Assembly (NCBI RefSeq): GCF_000321225.1
Contig: NW_004450465.1
Span: 2,938,215-3,002,214, forward strand
Reading direction: 5' to 3'
DNA length: 64,000 nucleotides
Origin: Odobenus rosmarus divergens
Lineage: Eukaryota; Chordata; Mammalia; Carnivora; Odobenidae
Below the pieces are notes generated by a model, which saw nothing but the letters and a program-made list of their open reading frames with translations, made no database searches and was not told where the DNA came from. The position numbers and the translations under genes are program-made. Position 1 is the stretch's first letter. The number at the start of each line of letters is the position of its first letter. Positions 12,246 through 24,267 of the stretch are shown one piece after another.

Positions 12246-13550
12246 TCAACAAATGGTGTTGGAAAAATTGGAAGCCACAAGCAGAAGAATGAAACTGGAC
12301 CATTTCCTTACACCATACACAAAAATAGACTCAAAATGGATGAACAACCTAAGTGTGAGACAGGAGTCCATCAAAATCCTAGAGGAGAACACAGGCAGCA
12401 ACCTCTGTGACCTCGGCCACAGCAACTTCTTGCTAGACACGTCTCCAAAGGCAAGGGAAGCAAGAGCAAAAATGAACTATTGGGACTTCATCAAGATAAA
12501 AATCTTTTGCCCAGCAAAGGAAACAGTCAACAAAACCAAAAGACAACCGACAGAATGGGAGAAGATATTTGCAAATGTCTTATCAGATAAAGGGCTAGTA
12601 TCCAAAATCTATAAAGAACATATCAAACTCAACACCCAAAGAACAAATAATCTAAGAAATGGGCAGAAGACATTAATACACATTTCTCCGAAGAAGACAT
12701 CCAAATGGCCAACAGACACATGAAAAAATGTTCAAAATCACTCGACCTCAGGGAAATACAAATCAAAACCACAATGAGATGCCACCCCATACCAGTCAGA
12801 ATGGCTAAAATTAACAAATCAGGAAAAGACAGATGTTGGCGAGGAGGCAGAGAAAGGAGAACTCTCTTACATTGTTGGTGGGAATGCAAGCTGGTGTAGC
12901 CACTCTGCCAAGCAGTATGGAGGTTCCTCAAAAAGTTGAAAATAGAGCTACCCTATGACTCAGCAATTGCACTACTGGGTGTTTACTCCAAATATACAAA
13001 TGTAGTGATCCGAAGGAGCATCTGCACTCCAATGTTTATAGCAGCAATGTCCACAATAACCAAACTATGGAAAGAGCCCAAATGTCCATCGACAGATGAA
13101 TGGATAAGAAGATGTGATCCATATACACAATGGAATATTACTCAGCCATCTAAAATATGAAATCTTGCCATTTGCAAAGACATGAATGGAACTAGAGGGT
13201 ATTATGCTAAGCGAAATGAGTCAATCAGAGAAAGACAATTATCATACAATCTCACTCATATGTGGAATTTAAGAAACAAAACAGAAGATCATAGGGGAAA
13301 AGAGGAAAAACAAAACAAGATGAAATCAGAGAGGGAGAAATATCATAAAAAACTCTTAATCATAGAAAACAAACTGAGGGTTGCTGGAGGGAGGGGGTTG
13401 GAAGGGATGGGGTAACTGGCTGATGGACGTGAAGGGGGGCATGTGATATAATGAGCACTGGGTATTATATAAGACTGATGAATCACTGACCTCTACCTCT
13501 GAAAGTAATAATACATTATATGTTAATTAACTGAATTTAATTAAACAGAA
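12246..13550 (+). mobile_element. L1 LINE, 5'-truncated, sense
   Basis: A sense L1 with the last third of ORF2 (about 12250-13150) and the 3' UTR (about 13150-13545), ending in an AT-rich tail. An imperfect TSD is plausible: 'acttaaaaatattccttattt' near 12224 and 'actttttaaaaatcccttgt' near 13551. Frameshifts break ORF2 (see 12253-12723). It is of intermediate age and lacks the newer G-rich 3' UTR block of the copies at 27, 35 and 40 kb. Confidence 0.93.
12253..12723 (+). pseudogene. L1 ORF2 C-terminal fragment
   Basis: A 156-codon open segment inside the 12.2-13.6 kb L1. It includes 'RQESIKILEENTGSNLCDLG' and 'NYWDFIKIKIFCPAKETVNK', typical of the ORF2 C-terminal domain after the reverse transcriptase. 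The frame is lost near 12690 by an indel, and the next ORF2 segment continues in another frame. The first ATG is internal to ORF2 and not a real start. No activity is expected. Confidence 0.9.
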
Positions 13551-13654
13551 ACTTTTTAAAAATCCCTTGTTTACATGGCTGCCACCCACCAACATGGACT
13601 GCACTAAAAGGCAACTTCCATGTCACTTAGACATGGTATTACTTTACTCTGAGG

Positions 13655-13840
13655 CTCCAGGCATGGGTATGTATCAGAATTATTGAGTGAGGGAAAGCTC
13701 ATTAAGCAGTAAGGATTCTAGGTCTCATCCTAGGAATTCTGATATAGGAGCTCTGGAATAGTCCCAGGAATCTGCATTTTAAACACAGACTTCCAGTCAT
13801 TCTGATATTGGTGGTTCCTGTCTGCACTTTGAGAAAAGCT
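13655..13840. mobile_element. MER20-like hAT MITE
   Basis: Old non-autonomous hAT pattern: 'tatgtatcagaattatt', 'ggaattctgatataggag', 'gaatctgcattttaaacac', ending 'cactttgagaaaagctg'. The arms are diverged and no clear 8-base TSD is seen. Confidence 0.55.
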
Positions 13841-13853
13841 GATAAAGGTACTT

Positions 13854-14061
13854 CCCTTTTGTGGTAGTTGTTGTTTTATTTTAAAGATTTTATTTATCTA
13901 ACAGAGAGAGAGCGAGCACAAGCAGAGGGAGCAGCAGAAGGAGAGGGAGAAGCAGGTTCTCTGTTGAGCAGGGACCCTGATGTGGGGCTCAATCTCAGGA
14001 CCTTGGGATCATGACCTGAGCCAAAGGCAGATGCTTAACTGACTGAGCCACCTAGGCGCCC
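13854..14061 (-). mobile_element. CAN-SINE, antisense
   Basis: Minus-strand SINE: 'aaagattttatttatct', AG repeats, 'agcaggttctctgttgagc', ending 'gactgagccacctaggcgcc'. The 12-base TSD 'ataaaggtactt' is at 13842-13853 and 14062-14073. Confidence 0.97.
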
Positions 14062-14073
14062 ATAAAGGTACTT

Positions 14074-14644
14074 TCTACAAAGCCGATTCAGAGGCATCTA
14101 GTGAGTCACCAGCCTCCCCTAGGCCTACACCCTGTGGTTACTGGCATAAATGAGCATTTGCAGAGAATAAGCAAGAGCCAGGGAATTTCACTGCCATGTT
14201 TTGATGCATAAAATAGTGCCAGGGTCTAGCTTGTCAGAAGTCCAAGAGCCTTCTGGCTAGATAAGGCTTATACACTTCACAGCAAAGGATCCATGACTGA
14301 AAGATTAAAATAGAGCTTGCTTTCTGCTTCTTGAAGTATTTGATCATTAAAGCATGGGAAGAGAATGGCTCATTGATGGAAGAGACACTGATTTTCTTCA
14401 TAAACTAAGGGCTGATTTGGTGGAAAGGAGATTACAATTTTCCCGTGTGGCTCCAGAAGAGAACCAGGAGTAGGGGAAGTGTAGGAAGACAGAGTTTTGT
14501 TCAATAAAAAGAAGTTGATAATTAGGGATCTGGAAAGTAAAGTGGGTCTGTTGTGTGGTAGTAAGCGCTCTACCATTTGAGAGTCATGATGAAGAAGCTA
14601 CGTTAATTCATCAACAAATTTATGTGTTCTACATTTTTTTAAAA
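14074..14644. other. Unassigned stretch
   Basis: Nothing is recognised. One short minus-strand open frame (14370-14576) has no known motif. Confidence 0.4.
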
Positions 14645-14822
14645 AGTAGTCTAAAGTAGTGGGAAGAGTTCTGGACTTGAAATCAAGCCTTGATTCAGAT
14701 CCTGAATTGCTCACTTGCTGTGTGAGCTTGGGAATATAATTTAACTTTCATAGGATTAATGTGATATACAAGTAAGATATGGCAAGTACCTGGCACAGAG
14801 TAGGTGCTCATATGTATTTGCT
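14645..14822 (+). mobile_element. MIR SINE
   Basis: 'agtgggaagagttctggact', 'tcacttgctgtgtgagcttgg' and 'acctggcacagagtaggtgc' follow the MIR consensus order over most of its length. Confidence 0.85.
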
Positions 14823-14834
14823 CCCTGACCCCTT

Positions 14835-14965
14835 CTTCTGTGTCTGCCATTGTTCTAGGCATCAGGAAAACAGATGAGTAAGACCCCATGTCCTCCCTCC
14901 AGGAGCTCCCTAACTAATAGTGGGAGACACCAGAAACATAAACATGATGAATGACATGTGAAGGC
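14835..14965 (-). mobile_element. L2 LINE 3' end, antisense
   Basis: 'gccattgttctaggcatcag', 'gatgagtaagacccc' and 'aggagctccctaactaatag' match the antisense L2 tail. Confidence 0.7.
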
Positions 14966-15154
14966 TAATGGGGGCCCAGATAGGGGTTGGGCTTCCTATC
15001 AACTCAAGCTCTTAATGCTGTCATTTGAATTCTCTGGACACAGAGAGTGGTCTTCCATCTTGGAATAAGTACTCATTACTGGGAAATGCTAAGGGGCAAT
15101 GAGAAATTATGCTATAAACCAAAGGTCAAATTCCCCTTAGTATTTTGATTTTTT

Positions 15155-15295
15155 TGAATTCATTAATCCAGAAAACATTTTTTGGAGCTCCTATCAATTC
15201 TAGGTGGGGGACCATCAGCTGGGGATCTAGAGCTAATAGGCACGGTCCTTGTCCACACAAGGTTTGCAGTCTATCTGTGGAGGTAGGCAGAGGTG
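15155..15295 (-). mobile_element. L2 LINE 3' end, antisense
   Basis: 'aattcattaatccagaaaac', 'ctggggatctagagctaata' and 'ggcacggtccttgtccacac' follow the antisense L2 tail. It is a second copy only 190 bases after the previous one. Confidence 0.6.
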
Positions 15296-15904
15296 GATAA
15301 ATATACTCCACAATACCCCAATATCCATTTCTATCAACAATGTCTTTTCCTCATTTTTCTGTATTATAGGTATGCTTATTCTTGGCCAGTTAAACTTATT
15401 TTGGCCAACATGACACTCCCTTCTGTAGTAACTCTGAACTCACAACAGAATTTTTTTTCAAATTTTAATTCAAAAGTTTCATTTTTAGAACATTAAAATA
15501 CTGATATTCAAACTCTTTTGATCACATCTTTTTATTAGTAACTAATTTTTGAACTTTTATGTATATAAATTATATACAGCTACCACTCTTATTAACTAAT
15601 TTCTCAAGGCACAATCTACCTTGTGGGCAAGGCAATCAATAATAACAATGTTTTTAACTCCATATATTAAATCATCTTGGTAATTTCAATTTGGGGGGGA
15701 TCCAATTCATTATCAGATGTGATGAGATAGTAGTTTTCCCCTTAAATAGTTCCTGAAGGGATCACATTAGGAGTAACTAGACCTCTGCCATTGTATTTGT
15801 ATAGGCTTTTATGTTTACATTATTGCAAATATTATCTTTAACACACAGCTCATGTGGAAGTCCATTTTGTGAGGGCAAGGTTAGTTAAAACTAGATAATG
15901 TCAT

Positions 15905-16258
15905 TCATGAAGCCATCTGACTGGGCACCCAAAAACTCCACATACCTCTGCCCCAAAGCAGAGAAAGGTCAGCCCCACTGCTTTGTGAAACTTCCTCACC
16001 TCTCTGAGGACATCTCATGTCCCTTCTGTGAACCCGACCGCTGACATACAGACGGATGGTGATGCCTGGGAAATACTGGTGAAGTTCATATTTTCTCAAC
16101 TTTCTGCTTTCCATTGGATTGTCTTGTATTCCCTTGAAGTGTATATTGCCCACTTGGAGGCTGCTCAGGCTTGACAGCCAGTTCTCCAGTCCATTCTGTT
16201 CCGGTGAACGGCCCCACACAGCTGGCTGTGCTGGACGGTAGTTCCTTTCCTTGATCAA
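15905..16258 (-). other. Unrecognised 117-codon open frame; possible exon or relic
   Basis: An uninterrupted minus-strand frame in a region where I recognise no repeat. Its central part (for example 'LENWLSSLSSLQVGNIHFKG' and 'YELHQYFPGITIRLYVSG') has balanced amino-acid composition. In the minus-strand reading, a good splice-donor string (GAG|GTGAGG) falls at about plus position 16000. An acceptor with a strong pyrimidine tract is not obvious upstream. I do not recognise the protein. It could be chance, an exon, or an old repeat or pseudogene. Confidence 0.2.
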
Positions 16259-16426
16259 GGAATGTTCCTAAGGCTTCTGATGTAGAAGCATTACAATGGA
16301 CAATTGAAAATTTGCTACAGTCTGTTCTTCATACTCTCTTTTTAGTTGCAATCCAGTGTTCAGAAAACATCACCCAATATAAAAATTAGAAACAAATTTC
16401 ATAGTTTTAAAAAGATATTTTTAGAG

Positions 16427-16430
<4 letters not shown>

Positions 16431-16459
<29 letters not shown>
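16431..16459. repeat. (GT)n microsatellite
   Basis: A pure GT run of 29 bases. Confidence 0.97.
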
Positions 16460-16460
<1 letters not shown>

Positions 16461-16726
16461 TTTGAGGGAAGAAAGTAAAAGGAGAAAAAGGATTTTTTTC
16501 ACCACAGTTTTGGGGTCCAGTTTCATGAGAGGAAAAAGAAAAGACAAATTTTGTACACTGATGATTAATATATTGTGAAAACATTCTTTCATAAAAAAAA
16601 GAAATGCTTGCTGTTTAATTCTATACATAAGACACTAAATATCATTATTTTAGTGAGAGAGAGGAGTAGTTCTAATTTTTTTTATCCTTCTCTACCCTCT
16701 CTAGAATGCATCTAGGACAGTCTTTC

Positions 16727-17475
16727 TTTTTTAATTGAAGTATGGTTGACATACAGTATTATATTAGGTTCAAGTGTACAACATAGTGATTCAGTGATTC
16801 TATACATTACACAATGCTCACCACAATAAGTATAGTCACCATTTGTCACCATACAATGTTATTCCAATATTATTGACTATATTCCCTGTGTTATACTTTT
16901 CATACTCATGACTTATTTATTTCATAACTGGAAGTTTGTTCCTCTTTATCGATTTCTCCCAACACCCACTCCCCCTGGCAACCACTAGTTTGTATTCTGT
17001 ATTTATGAGTCTGTTTCTTGTTTGTTTTGTTTTTTAGATGCCACATATAAGTGAAATCATATGGCATTTCTCTTTCTCCGTCTGACTTATTTCAGTTAGC
17101 ATAATGTCCTCTAGGTCCATCCATGTTGTCACAAACGGCAAGATTTCATCCTTTTTTATGGCTAGTATTCCATCGTGTAGATGCACCACATCTTTATCGA
17201 TTAATTTATTGATGGACACTTAGGTTTCTTCTATAGCTTAGCTATTGTAAATAATGCTGCAATAAACATAGGGGTGCATATGTCTTTTTTAATTAGTGTT
17301 TTTGTTTTGTTTGAGTAAATACCCAACAGTGGAATAACTGGATCATACGATATTTCTCTTTTTAATTTTTTGAGGAATTCATACTGTTTTCATAATGGCT
17401 GCACCAATTTACATTCCCACCAACAGTGCATGAGGGTTCCCTTTTCTCCAAACCCTTGCCAACACTTGTTATTAG
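16727..17475 (-). mobile_element. L1 (L1MA-type) 3' end, antisense
   Basis: Antisense L1 3' UTR: 'ttgaagtatggttgacatac', 'ctcaccacaataagtatag', 'tccatccatgttgtcacaaa', 'gcaataaacataggggtgc' and 'acattcccaccaacagtgca'. It is truncated at about 17475. Only the extreme ORF2 end is retained. Confidence 0.9.
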
Positions 17476-17630
17476 AACAGGCATTCTCAATATCTTTTAT
17501 GCCATAAACTGTTAGCTGTTTGGTAAAAACTATAAACACCTTCTCAAAATAGCCTGTAGAGGTATAAAATAAAATACATGGAATTTTGTAGGAAACCAAT
17601 CAAATTGGAATATTCAAAAATCAAAATTTA

Positions 17631-17836
17631 TTTATTTATTTATTTAAAGATTTTATTTATTTATTTGACAGAGAGAGAGAGACAGCGAGAGAGGGAACAC
17701 AAGCAGGGGGAGTGGAGAGGGAGAAGCAGGCTTCCTGCTGAGCAGAGAGCCCCATGCGGGGCTCGATCCCAGAGTCCTGGGATCATGACCTGAGCTGAAG
17801 GCAGACGCTTAACTACTGAGCCACCCAGGCACCCCC
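17631..17836 (-). mobile_element. CAN-SINE, antisense
   Basis: Minus-strand SINE with a (TTTA)n tail at the left and 'gagccacccaggcaccc' at the right. The 14-base TSD 'aaaatcaaaattta' is at 17617-17630 and 17837-17850 (perfect). Confidence 0.97.
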
Positions 17837-17850
17837 AAAATCAAAATTTA

Positions 17851-19049
17851 AAAAGCAAATGCATGAGATATTAACATACGTGCTTATTTACTAACACACT
17901 GAATAACAAGACCTTGTGGCAGGTCTATTGTGATTTCAAAGTACTGATGAGTGTAAACAATACTTTGAGACATCTGCAATAACTAGAATGTGATTAGAAA
18001 ACATCTCTAATTTCTCCTGTTGACTACTCACTAATAACACCAATAGAATTAATTGCATATATTCATATTTGAAGAAAGTTGCTAAATTTGAAATGGCACT
18101 TAATGGAAGTAGAGATGCAAGGTTTTCCCCATCCAATTTCATGTAGCTCTGAATCCTACCAAAGGTTAAGCACTCCTCTTTAAATGAGGTTCCTGGGACC
18201 TGTCTTGCTGCCTCTCACAAGGGAAATTCTTGGGAGTGTAATGGTTGCATGCTTTCCAGAAGGTGTCAGACTTGCATTTCTGAAGACTGAAATCCAGTTT
18301 CTGCTATAATTTCCCCAAATAAGCAAGTTTCCTGACTCAACTTTTAAGGCAGATAATCCACCAAGCTGAGTCATTGAAAATTAGGCAAAAAGAAAAAAAA
18401 ATGTTGATTTCAAAAGAAACAAAGAGCTTCAAGGAAACAAATTCTACAGGGACTAACAAAGTGCTGTCTGAATTAAGAAATTTTATGGCAAAAAAAAAAA
18501 AATCTGAAGAAAGAATTGCTTTCCTGTCTTTTTAGTATGAAGACAGGATTTATGTTGTCAGCAAGGATCAGACACTGAAATTTTTGAAAATACATCACAG
18601 TTGACTTTTGGTTGAAGCTGGATAATTTATATCCTCACAGAGGAGTCCATAAAGAGGAGGATTATAGAACAGAAGAGATACTGAAAATCCAGCCTCTAAA
18701 CAGAGGCTTCTGGGTACAAAGCAGGGATTAGGTTATAGTTCTTCCCTTCATCTGAGTTGTACCCTTAGAATTCTTCAAACTCTCCGAGAAAACAAAGAAT
18801 TTATTGGAAATTGAGTGCACTAAGTAAAAAATGTTTCCTAGAGAAGTCATTGTTCACATAAGAACTATTAAGGGCTTCTAACACATCTAACACATATATG
18901 TTTAATTATTTAGTGGATTTTCTTACATTAATGATTAATGGATAGATTCTATGTTCATTGAATTTGGGGGAATTCTCTTTCCCTCTGGTATCTGAGAAAG
19001 ATATAATTTCCCATTGACCATCATTAGAAAATAGTCCTTGTAATAGTCC
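17851..19049. other. Unassigned stretch
   Basis: AT-rich sequence with short A runs (for example near 18490). No gene or family is recognised. Confidence 0.4.
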
Positions 19050-19415
19050 ACATTATTTCCCCCAATTGTTTGTCCTCCCTAGAAAGGACTAATATCAAGC
19101 TTGGCCAAGTGAATTCCTTTTGTTAATGAAATATAAGCAGATATGACATATGTCAGGTCCGAGTAGAAGTTTTAATAGCCACTGAGTGGTTCCACCATCT
19201 TTTTTTTTTTTTCTCTTTCTTCTGCCTCAAGAATGACATGTCCTCGATGGGAACTGCTCCAAAGCTGGTATTGCAGAGGAAAAAGACATGCGGGAAAGAG
19301 TGTCAGGCTACTGTGGCTGAACTAATGTGAGTAAGATAAAAGCTTTTATTACTTCAAGCCTTTGATACTTGGAGGTTGCTTGTTACATAGCAAAACTCAG
19401 TGAAAGCTGATTAAC
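19050..19415 (+). mobile_element. MaLR LTR (MLT1-type)
   Basis: 'ttggccaagtgaattcctttt', 'gttaatgaaatataagcag', 'ttaatagccactgagtggtt' and the tail 'ggttgcttgttacatagca' follow the MLT1 LTR order. It is a solitary, non-coding relic of a non-autonomous ERVL-related retrotransposon. Confidence 0.7.
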
Positions 19416-19944
19416 CCAAACTCTGGTTCTTAAATTTTCCATTTTCTCCCCACCCTGGTTTAAATAGCTATTGATCTATAAGCAAACTAAAATAAGTTTA
19501 CTATGGATGCTTCTATTTAATGACCACTCCTGAAATAATTGAGAAAGAAGACAAAACCTTATCTTTTCTATCTTTAATCCTCCGTCTCCTCCCCCTCTTC
19601 TTCCTCCTGCTTCTGCTTCTTGTCTTCAACTAAATCTCATTTGTCAGGACCTGCTGGCTATGGAATCTTTCTAGATTCTTGCCAAGAAAACATAACTATT
19701 GTATTTGGGGTAAGTTGCTGGTTCCCAGGAAAAGCTCTGGGTCTCTTGGACTGGTCAATCATGACTTTGTTCTTCTGATGGGAAAAGTATGGAATCTAAA
19801 GATACACTTTGTCCATAAAGAGAAAAAGCTAAATTGACCATGTGTCATGGATTTTGAGGCAGCTCCTACTTCAAATATCTCATCTCACTAATGCAGTGGT
19901 ATACATAAGGACCAACATTTTGCTTCTAAAAATAGTTATCTTAA

Positions 19945-20225
19945 GAGAATGCATGATTTTACTTATATAAAGTTCAAAATAGGCAAAACTAAACTACATT
20001 CTTAGGTCAGGACAGTGTTTATCTTTTGGGGGAGAAATGGAATGGCAGTTGGGAAGGGGAAAGAGAAATGGAATGGCAATTGGAAATGGCAACTGGGAAG
20101 GGGCTTTGAGGTCGAAGTGTTCTGTCTCTTGTTCTTGATGCACAGATCAGTGTTTGCTTTATGATCAGTTATTTATGTTTTATGTGTTTTTCTCTCTATA
20201 TATGGTACTTCACAATAAAAAAGTT
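19945..20225 (+). mobile_element. Old L1 3' end
   Basis: 'atgattttacttatataaag', 'gttcaaaataggcaaaact' and 'gtacttcacaataaaaaagt' match an old L1 3' UTR and its end. A local tandem duplication of 'gagaaatggaatggca' units lies at 20033-20103. Confidence 0.6.
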
Positions 20226-20875
20226 TAAAAAATGCAATTGTTGTAGCCATAGCCTACTCAAAACACATAACGAAATTAAAAGCTTGAGAATTAACAAACT
20301 CTAACTTAGAAGGCCCACTTTGTAGTGTAACTATGAAAAACACTCTCTCCATTCATTGTGCCTTTCCTGGGCTAGGAACCAAGTGCAGTTCAATTTAGCA
20401 CTTTTTTTCCCTCTATATTGAGTGTTTTTTTTTTTTTGTAGCTTATCAGGAGGAAAAGACATTAATTAGGTAATTCTACAAATAGGTAATTATATGCTAC
20501 AACAGGTAATTATATATTGTACAACTGAGTCATTGTATAAGTAATAAAGTACACTGCATTTAGTACTCTGAGGAAGTACAGAATGCTGGGAATATGAAGC
20601 TTTATCTCTGCCACGCTGTTATCAGCCAACAGAGGAAACAGTATATCAGATACAATTCTCCAATCTAGAAGAGAAAAGCAAGCAATAATAAATTAGCTCA
20701 GTAGGTAACAATTTCAGAGAGGAAGCCAATGATGCCACAATAAGAAAATGCAAAAAGTACAGATTCTTCACTTGCGTCTAGCTGCTCCTGCCTATTGCTA
20801 TCAGAAGTCATCCAATTCTGGACAGAATCGCTGACTCCTCAGGGCTCACTTTGATCTTCTTAAATCTCTCTTTTC
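20226..20875. other. Unassigned stretch with spaced ggtaatt motifs
   Basis: No gene or family is recognised. 'aggtaatt' occurs three times (20468, 20484 and 20504) within 45 bases. Confidence 0.4.
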
Positions 20876-20889
20876 ACACAAGCCTCTTT

Positions 20890-21087
20890 TTTTTTTTAAA
20901 TAGATTTTATTTATTTATTTGACAGAGAGAGACACAGCAAGAGAGGAAACACAAGCAGGGGGAGTGGGAGAGGGAGAAGCAGGCTTCCTGCAGAGCAGGG
21001 AGCCCGATGTGGGGCTTGATCCCAGGACCCTGGGACCATGACCTGAGCCGAAGGCAGATGCTTAATGACAGCCACTCAGGCGCCCCT
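20890..21087 (-). mobile_element. CAN-SINE, antisense
   Basis: Minus-strand SINE whose head end is slightly damaged ('gacagccactcaggcgcc'). The 14-base TSD 'acacaagcctcttt' is at 20876-20889 and 21088-21101 (perfect). Confidence 0.97.
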
Positions 21088-21101
21088 ACACAAGCCTCTT
21101 T

Positions 21102-21848
21102 AAACACAGCTTCAGACACATTCCCAGAGCCTTCAGCAGTGACATATTCCTCTCTACAACTAAGAACCTGAGAGTTGATCCTCAGATTTGTTCCTTGGTA
21201 TGAACTCAACCACCTCTGAGCTTTATGGCCAGATCACAAGGCTTCTGGAATTCTATGACCAAGAGAGCTTGGCCTTGGGGGCTCTGAGGTCAGGGGAGAG
21301 GATGAAAATAAAGAGCCTAGAGGGAGCTGGATTCTGCTTCTCACCTCCCCCAAGACACCTAAGGACACATTTCCCAAACTCTTCTCCCCACCAGCCAAAA
21401 GTTAAAAAAAAAAAAAAAAAAGGAAAAGAACAGTCAGACCTTGATGTTAAATGAATTCCACTGGGCCCATGACAGCCCAGAAGGAAACTATATTTGCCAG
21501 TCTCCCTTGCAGTCAGATAGATAGCCTTGGGGCTAAACTCTGGCCGGCAGGATGAGAGTGGTACAGATGCAACTCGTAATCCCGACCCTCTTCCTTCTGT
21601 CCTGCTGACTGGAATGTGCGTGCAGGGGCAGGCCGACTGGGCTCAGACACAGGGAACATCCTATGGACAGCAGAACAGCAAGACAGAAAGGTCCAGGTGT
21701 TTGATAACTTGGCCGAGCAGAGCTGCTTTACCAGCTCTGACTTCAATATGAGAAAAATACATTCCTATCTTGTATCAGCTCTTGTTATTTTCAGTCTTTG
21801 AAAGGAGAAGCCAAGCCTGTATTGCACCTGTGGCAGAGGCCTTGTGGC
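21102..21848. other. Unassigned stretch with an A tract
   Basis: A run of 18 A lies near 21404-21421. It could mark the 3' end of an unrecognised retrocopy, but no TSD or parent is identified. No gene is recognised. Confidence 0.35.
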
Positions 21849-22064
21849 CCAGTGGTTCTCCAAAGAAGAGGTGTAATTCTTTTTTCCCCTGGGAAACATT
21901 TGGCAATGTCGGGAGACATTTTTGGCTGTCACATTTGTGGGCATGGGGAGGAGGTTGCGGCTGACATGTAGTGCGTAGGGGCCAGGGATGCTGCTCACCA
22001 CCCTACAATGTGTAAGAAAGTATTATGCAACCCAAATATCAATGTGCCGAGGTTGATAATCCAC
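21849..22064. mobile_element. hAT-Charlie-type MITE
   Basis: Begins 'cagtggttctcc', passes 'gaaacatttggcaatgtcg', 'gggagacatttttggctgtc' and 'ggccagggatgctgctcac', and ends 'gtgccgaggttgataatcc'. This is the layout of a common mammalian non-autonomous hAT element. The exact family name is not assigned. Confidence 0.7.
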
Positions 22065-23091
22065 AAAGCACTTCAATTAGTGGTGAAGGGAATCTAAGAC
22101 ACAGGTTGAGTGACTTGGCACCACACAAGTTTGTTATTGGGCTGGGGCAGCTGCCTAGTCCTCTTGATGCTCAGCTCACTGCTTTTTTATTTTTAACTGT
22201 AACTATACCATTTCACCACCCCAAAACCCAGATCCACTTTATTCTGTCTTCCCTGTTTATTTAATGGGAGAATAAAAAAGGAGACACAGAGTGTAAAGCA
22301 CTAGCAAAGAAGTCACACCCTTTCCTACCTAGAGTCAATGTTTTATCCCAAGCTTTGAGTGAACAACTCTTTGGTGTAGATCCTTAGACTAGATGCCAGT
22401 TTTAAATCTAGGTGGGAAATCAAGGCATATGTAAAAAAAGAGGCCAGGCAAAGCAATGGGGCACATGACCATGCACAAAGAGGAGCCCCTGCAATGTGTG
22501 GGTGGAGATGGGGAGAGGGCATCATGGTGGGCTGTGGTGGGCAGTGTTGGTGACAGAGCCAGGTCTCCCAGCCCTTTAGACTTCCATCTGGATGTGACAG
22601 GTTTTGGACATCAGAATCCTCACCCAGTTTGTACAATTATCTCTGTCTAGCCTCTGGGCACAGGCTCCTTCCCTAGGAGTTGATAAAAGACATTTGTTAT
22701 GGTGGACTGCTCAGCACCCCTCTTCTCCCTTCTTATGGTGCAGCGTTGTGCTTTCCCTTTGCAAAAGCCCCCATTCTATATGATTCTGGCAGGGATTCCA
22801 ATTATAGCACTCTATTGGGTATCTTCTAGTCGTCTCTCCAGATCCTCTCTCCATTCTTCTCTGTATCCCAGAAACCTACCGACTGTAGCTTAGGCTGAGA
22901 TAATGCTTCTAAGGTCCCTATGAAAAAAAGTGTCCCTGCCCTGCTTATCCACAGTCCCCCTCAGATGCAAGAGCTGACCTGATAGATTTCCTCACTGAAG
23001 TGATGAGATCTTCCCTGGGGAGCAGAAAAAATAAAACAAAACAAAACAAAAACAAAACACACCCAAGTTGAAAATCTGCATTCAAATTATG
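22065..23091. other. Unassigned stretch
   Basis: A (CAAAA)n patch lies at about 23030-23060. No gene or repeat family is recognised in the rest. Confidence 0.4.
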
Positions 23092-23111
23092 CCTGCTTTT
23101 TTTTTTTTTTT

Positions 23112-23297
23112 TTAAGATTTTATTTATTTGACAGACAGAGAGACATAGCGAGAGAGGGAACAGAAGCAGGGGTAGTGGGAGAGGGAGAAGCAGGCTTCCT
23201 GCTGAGCAGGGAGCCCGATGCGGGGCTTGATCCCAGGACCCTGGGATCATGACCTGAGCCGAAGGCAGACACTTAATGACTGAGCCACCCAGGCACC
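23112..23297 (-). mobile_element. CAN-SINE, antisense
   Basis: Minus-strand SINE ending 'tgagccacccaggcacc'. The TSD is 'cctgc' followed by a T run (left from 23092, right from 23298). Its exact length is blurred because both copies end in poly-T. Confidence 0.95.
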
Positions 23298-23317
23298 CCT
23301 GCTTTTTTTTTTTTTTT

Positions 23318-24050
23318 CTTTTATTGAGTCACTTAACCTCTCTGAGCTTCATTTTTTTTTTCCTCTGGAAAATTGAGATGTTAGCCACAGGAAATGGTGG
23401 CTAGAATGGGTGGGACTTCAGTACCTGGGTGGTGGTAGTGGTGGTGGTGGTGGTACTGGGTGAACATTTTTTTCCTTTGGTGGTGAAGGGAGGTCTGAAA
23501 TCGTCTTGGGAAGGTTAATATGCAGGTCCCCTGCATATTAAGGGCACTCAAGGACCCCTGACAATTCCAGACCACAGGCATTTCCTGTCATCCTGGGGAT
23601 GTGCTGATGTGATTTTGAGGAAGGCATGGAGCCTGGCAGTGACAGACAGAATCTGGAGCACGCACCCAGGGCCCTTCTTATTCAGAGGCAGCTTGTCCTG
23701 CCACGTGCCTCTCACCCTGGGATGTGCTCACATTCTGAATGTGCTTCCTGAGAGGCCCCCTTGTTGTGACCCTGCGAAGTTGGCCCTGAGAAGGCTCCCT
23801 CGCCCTCCACCAGGAGGGCTTCCCATCTCCCCTTCAACTGCAGGGAGTCACGTTACAAGGGCAGTGGTGCTTTGAGAGGCAGAAGGAGCCCAGTGACCGC
23901 CTGACTTAATCATTTGCGGTGTTATAAATAACCCCGATGACCCAGTGCCTGTGGTATCACTTTTAGGAAGTCATTGGTTAGTTTCAAGCTTGCCCTTTCT
24001 AGCCAATAAAGGCAAATCTTTCTGTGCACAGCACTAATTCCATGAACTGG
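23318..24050. other. Unassigned stretch with (GGT)n
   Basis: Contains a (GGT)n tract at about 23429-23455. A fairly GC-rich part lies at 23620-23870, without a CpG-island character or recognised gene. Confidence 0.4.
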
Positions 24051-24267
24051 TGCTAGACTGCATTGTGTCCCTTCAAAATTCATATGTTGAGTTCCTAACC
24101 CCAATGTGATGGTATTTGGAGATGGGGTCTTTGGGAGAAAATTAGGTCTAGATGAGGTCATAAAGGTAGGGCCTTCATAGTGAATTTAGTACCCTTATAA
24201 GGAGAGATACCAGAGAGCTTGGATGCTCCCTCCTCCCCTTCTCTCTCTTCCACCCTCCTCCCTCCTT

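Larger units (their letters stand above)
15296..16726. other. Unassigned stretch, AT-rich, with one notable open frame
   Basis: Mostly AT-rich with no recognised repeat apart from the (GT)n at 16431-16459. It contains the minus-strand open frame at 15905-16258, which is listed separately. Confidence 0.45.

Noticed and set aside
21102..21421. Sequence ending in 18 A as a processed pseudogene
   Set aside because: No parent gene is recognised and no flanking duplication was found. The A run alone is not enough.
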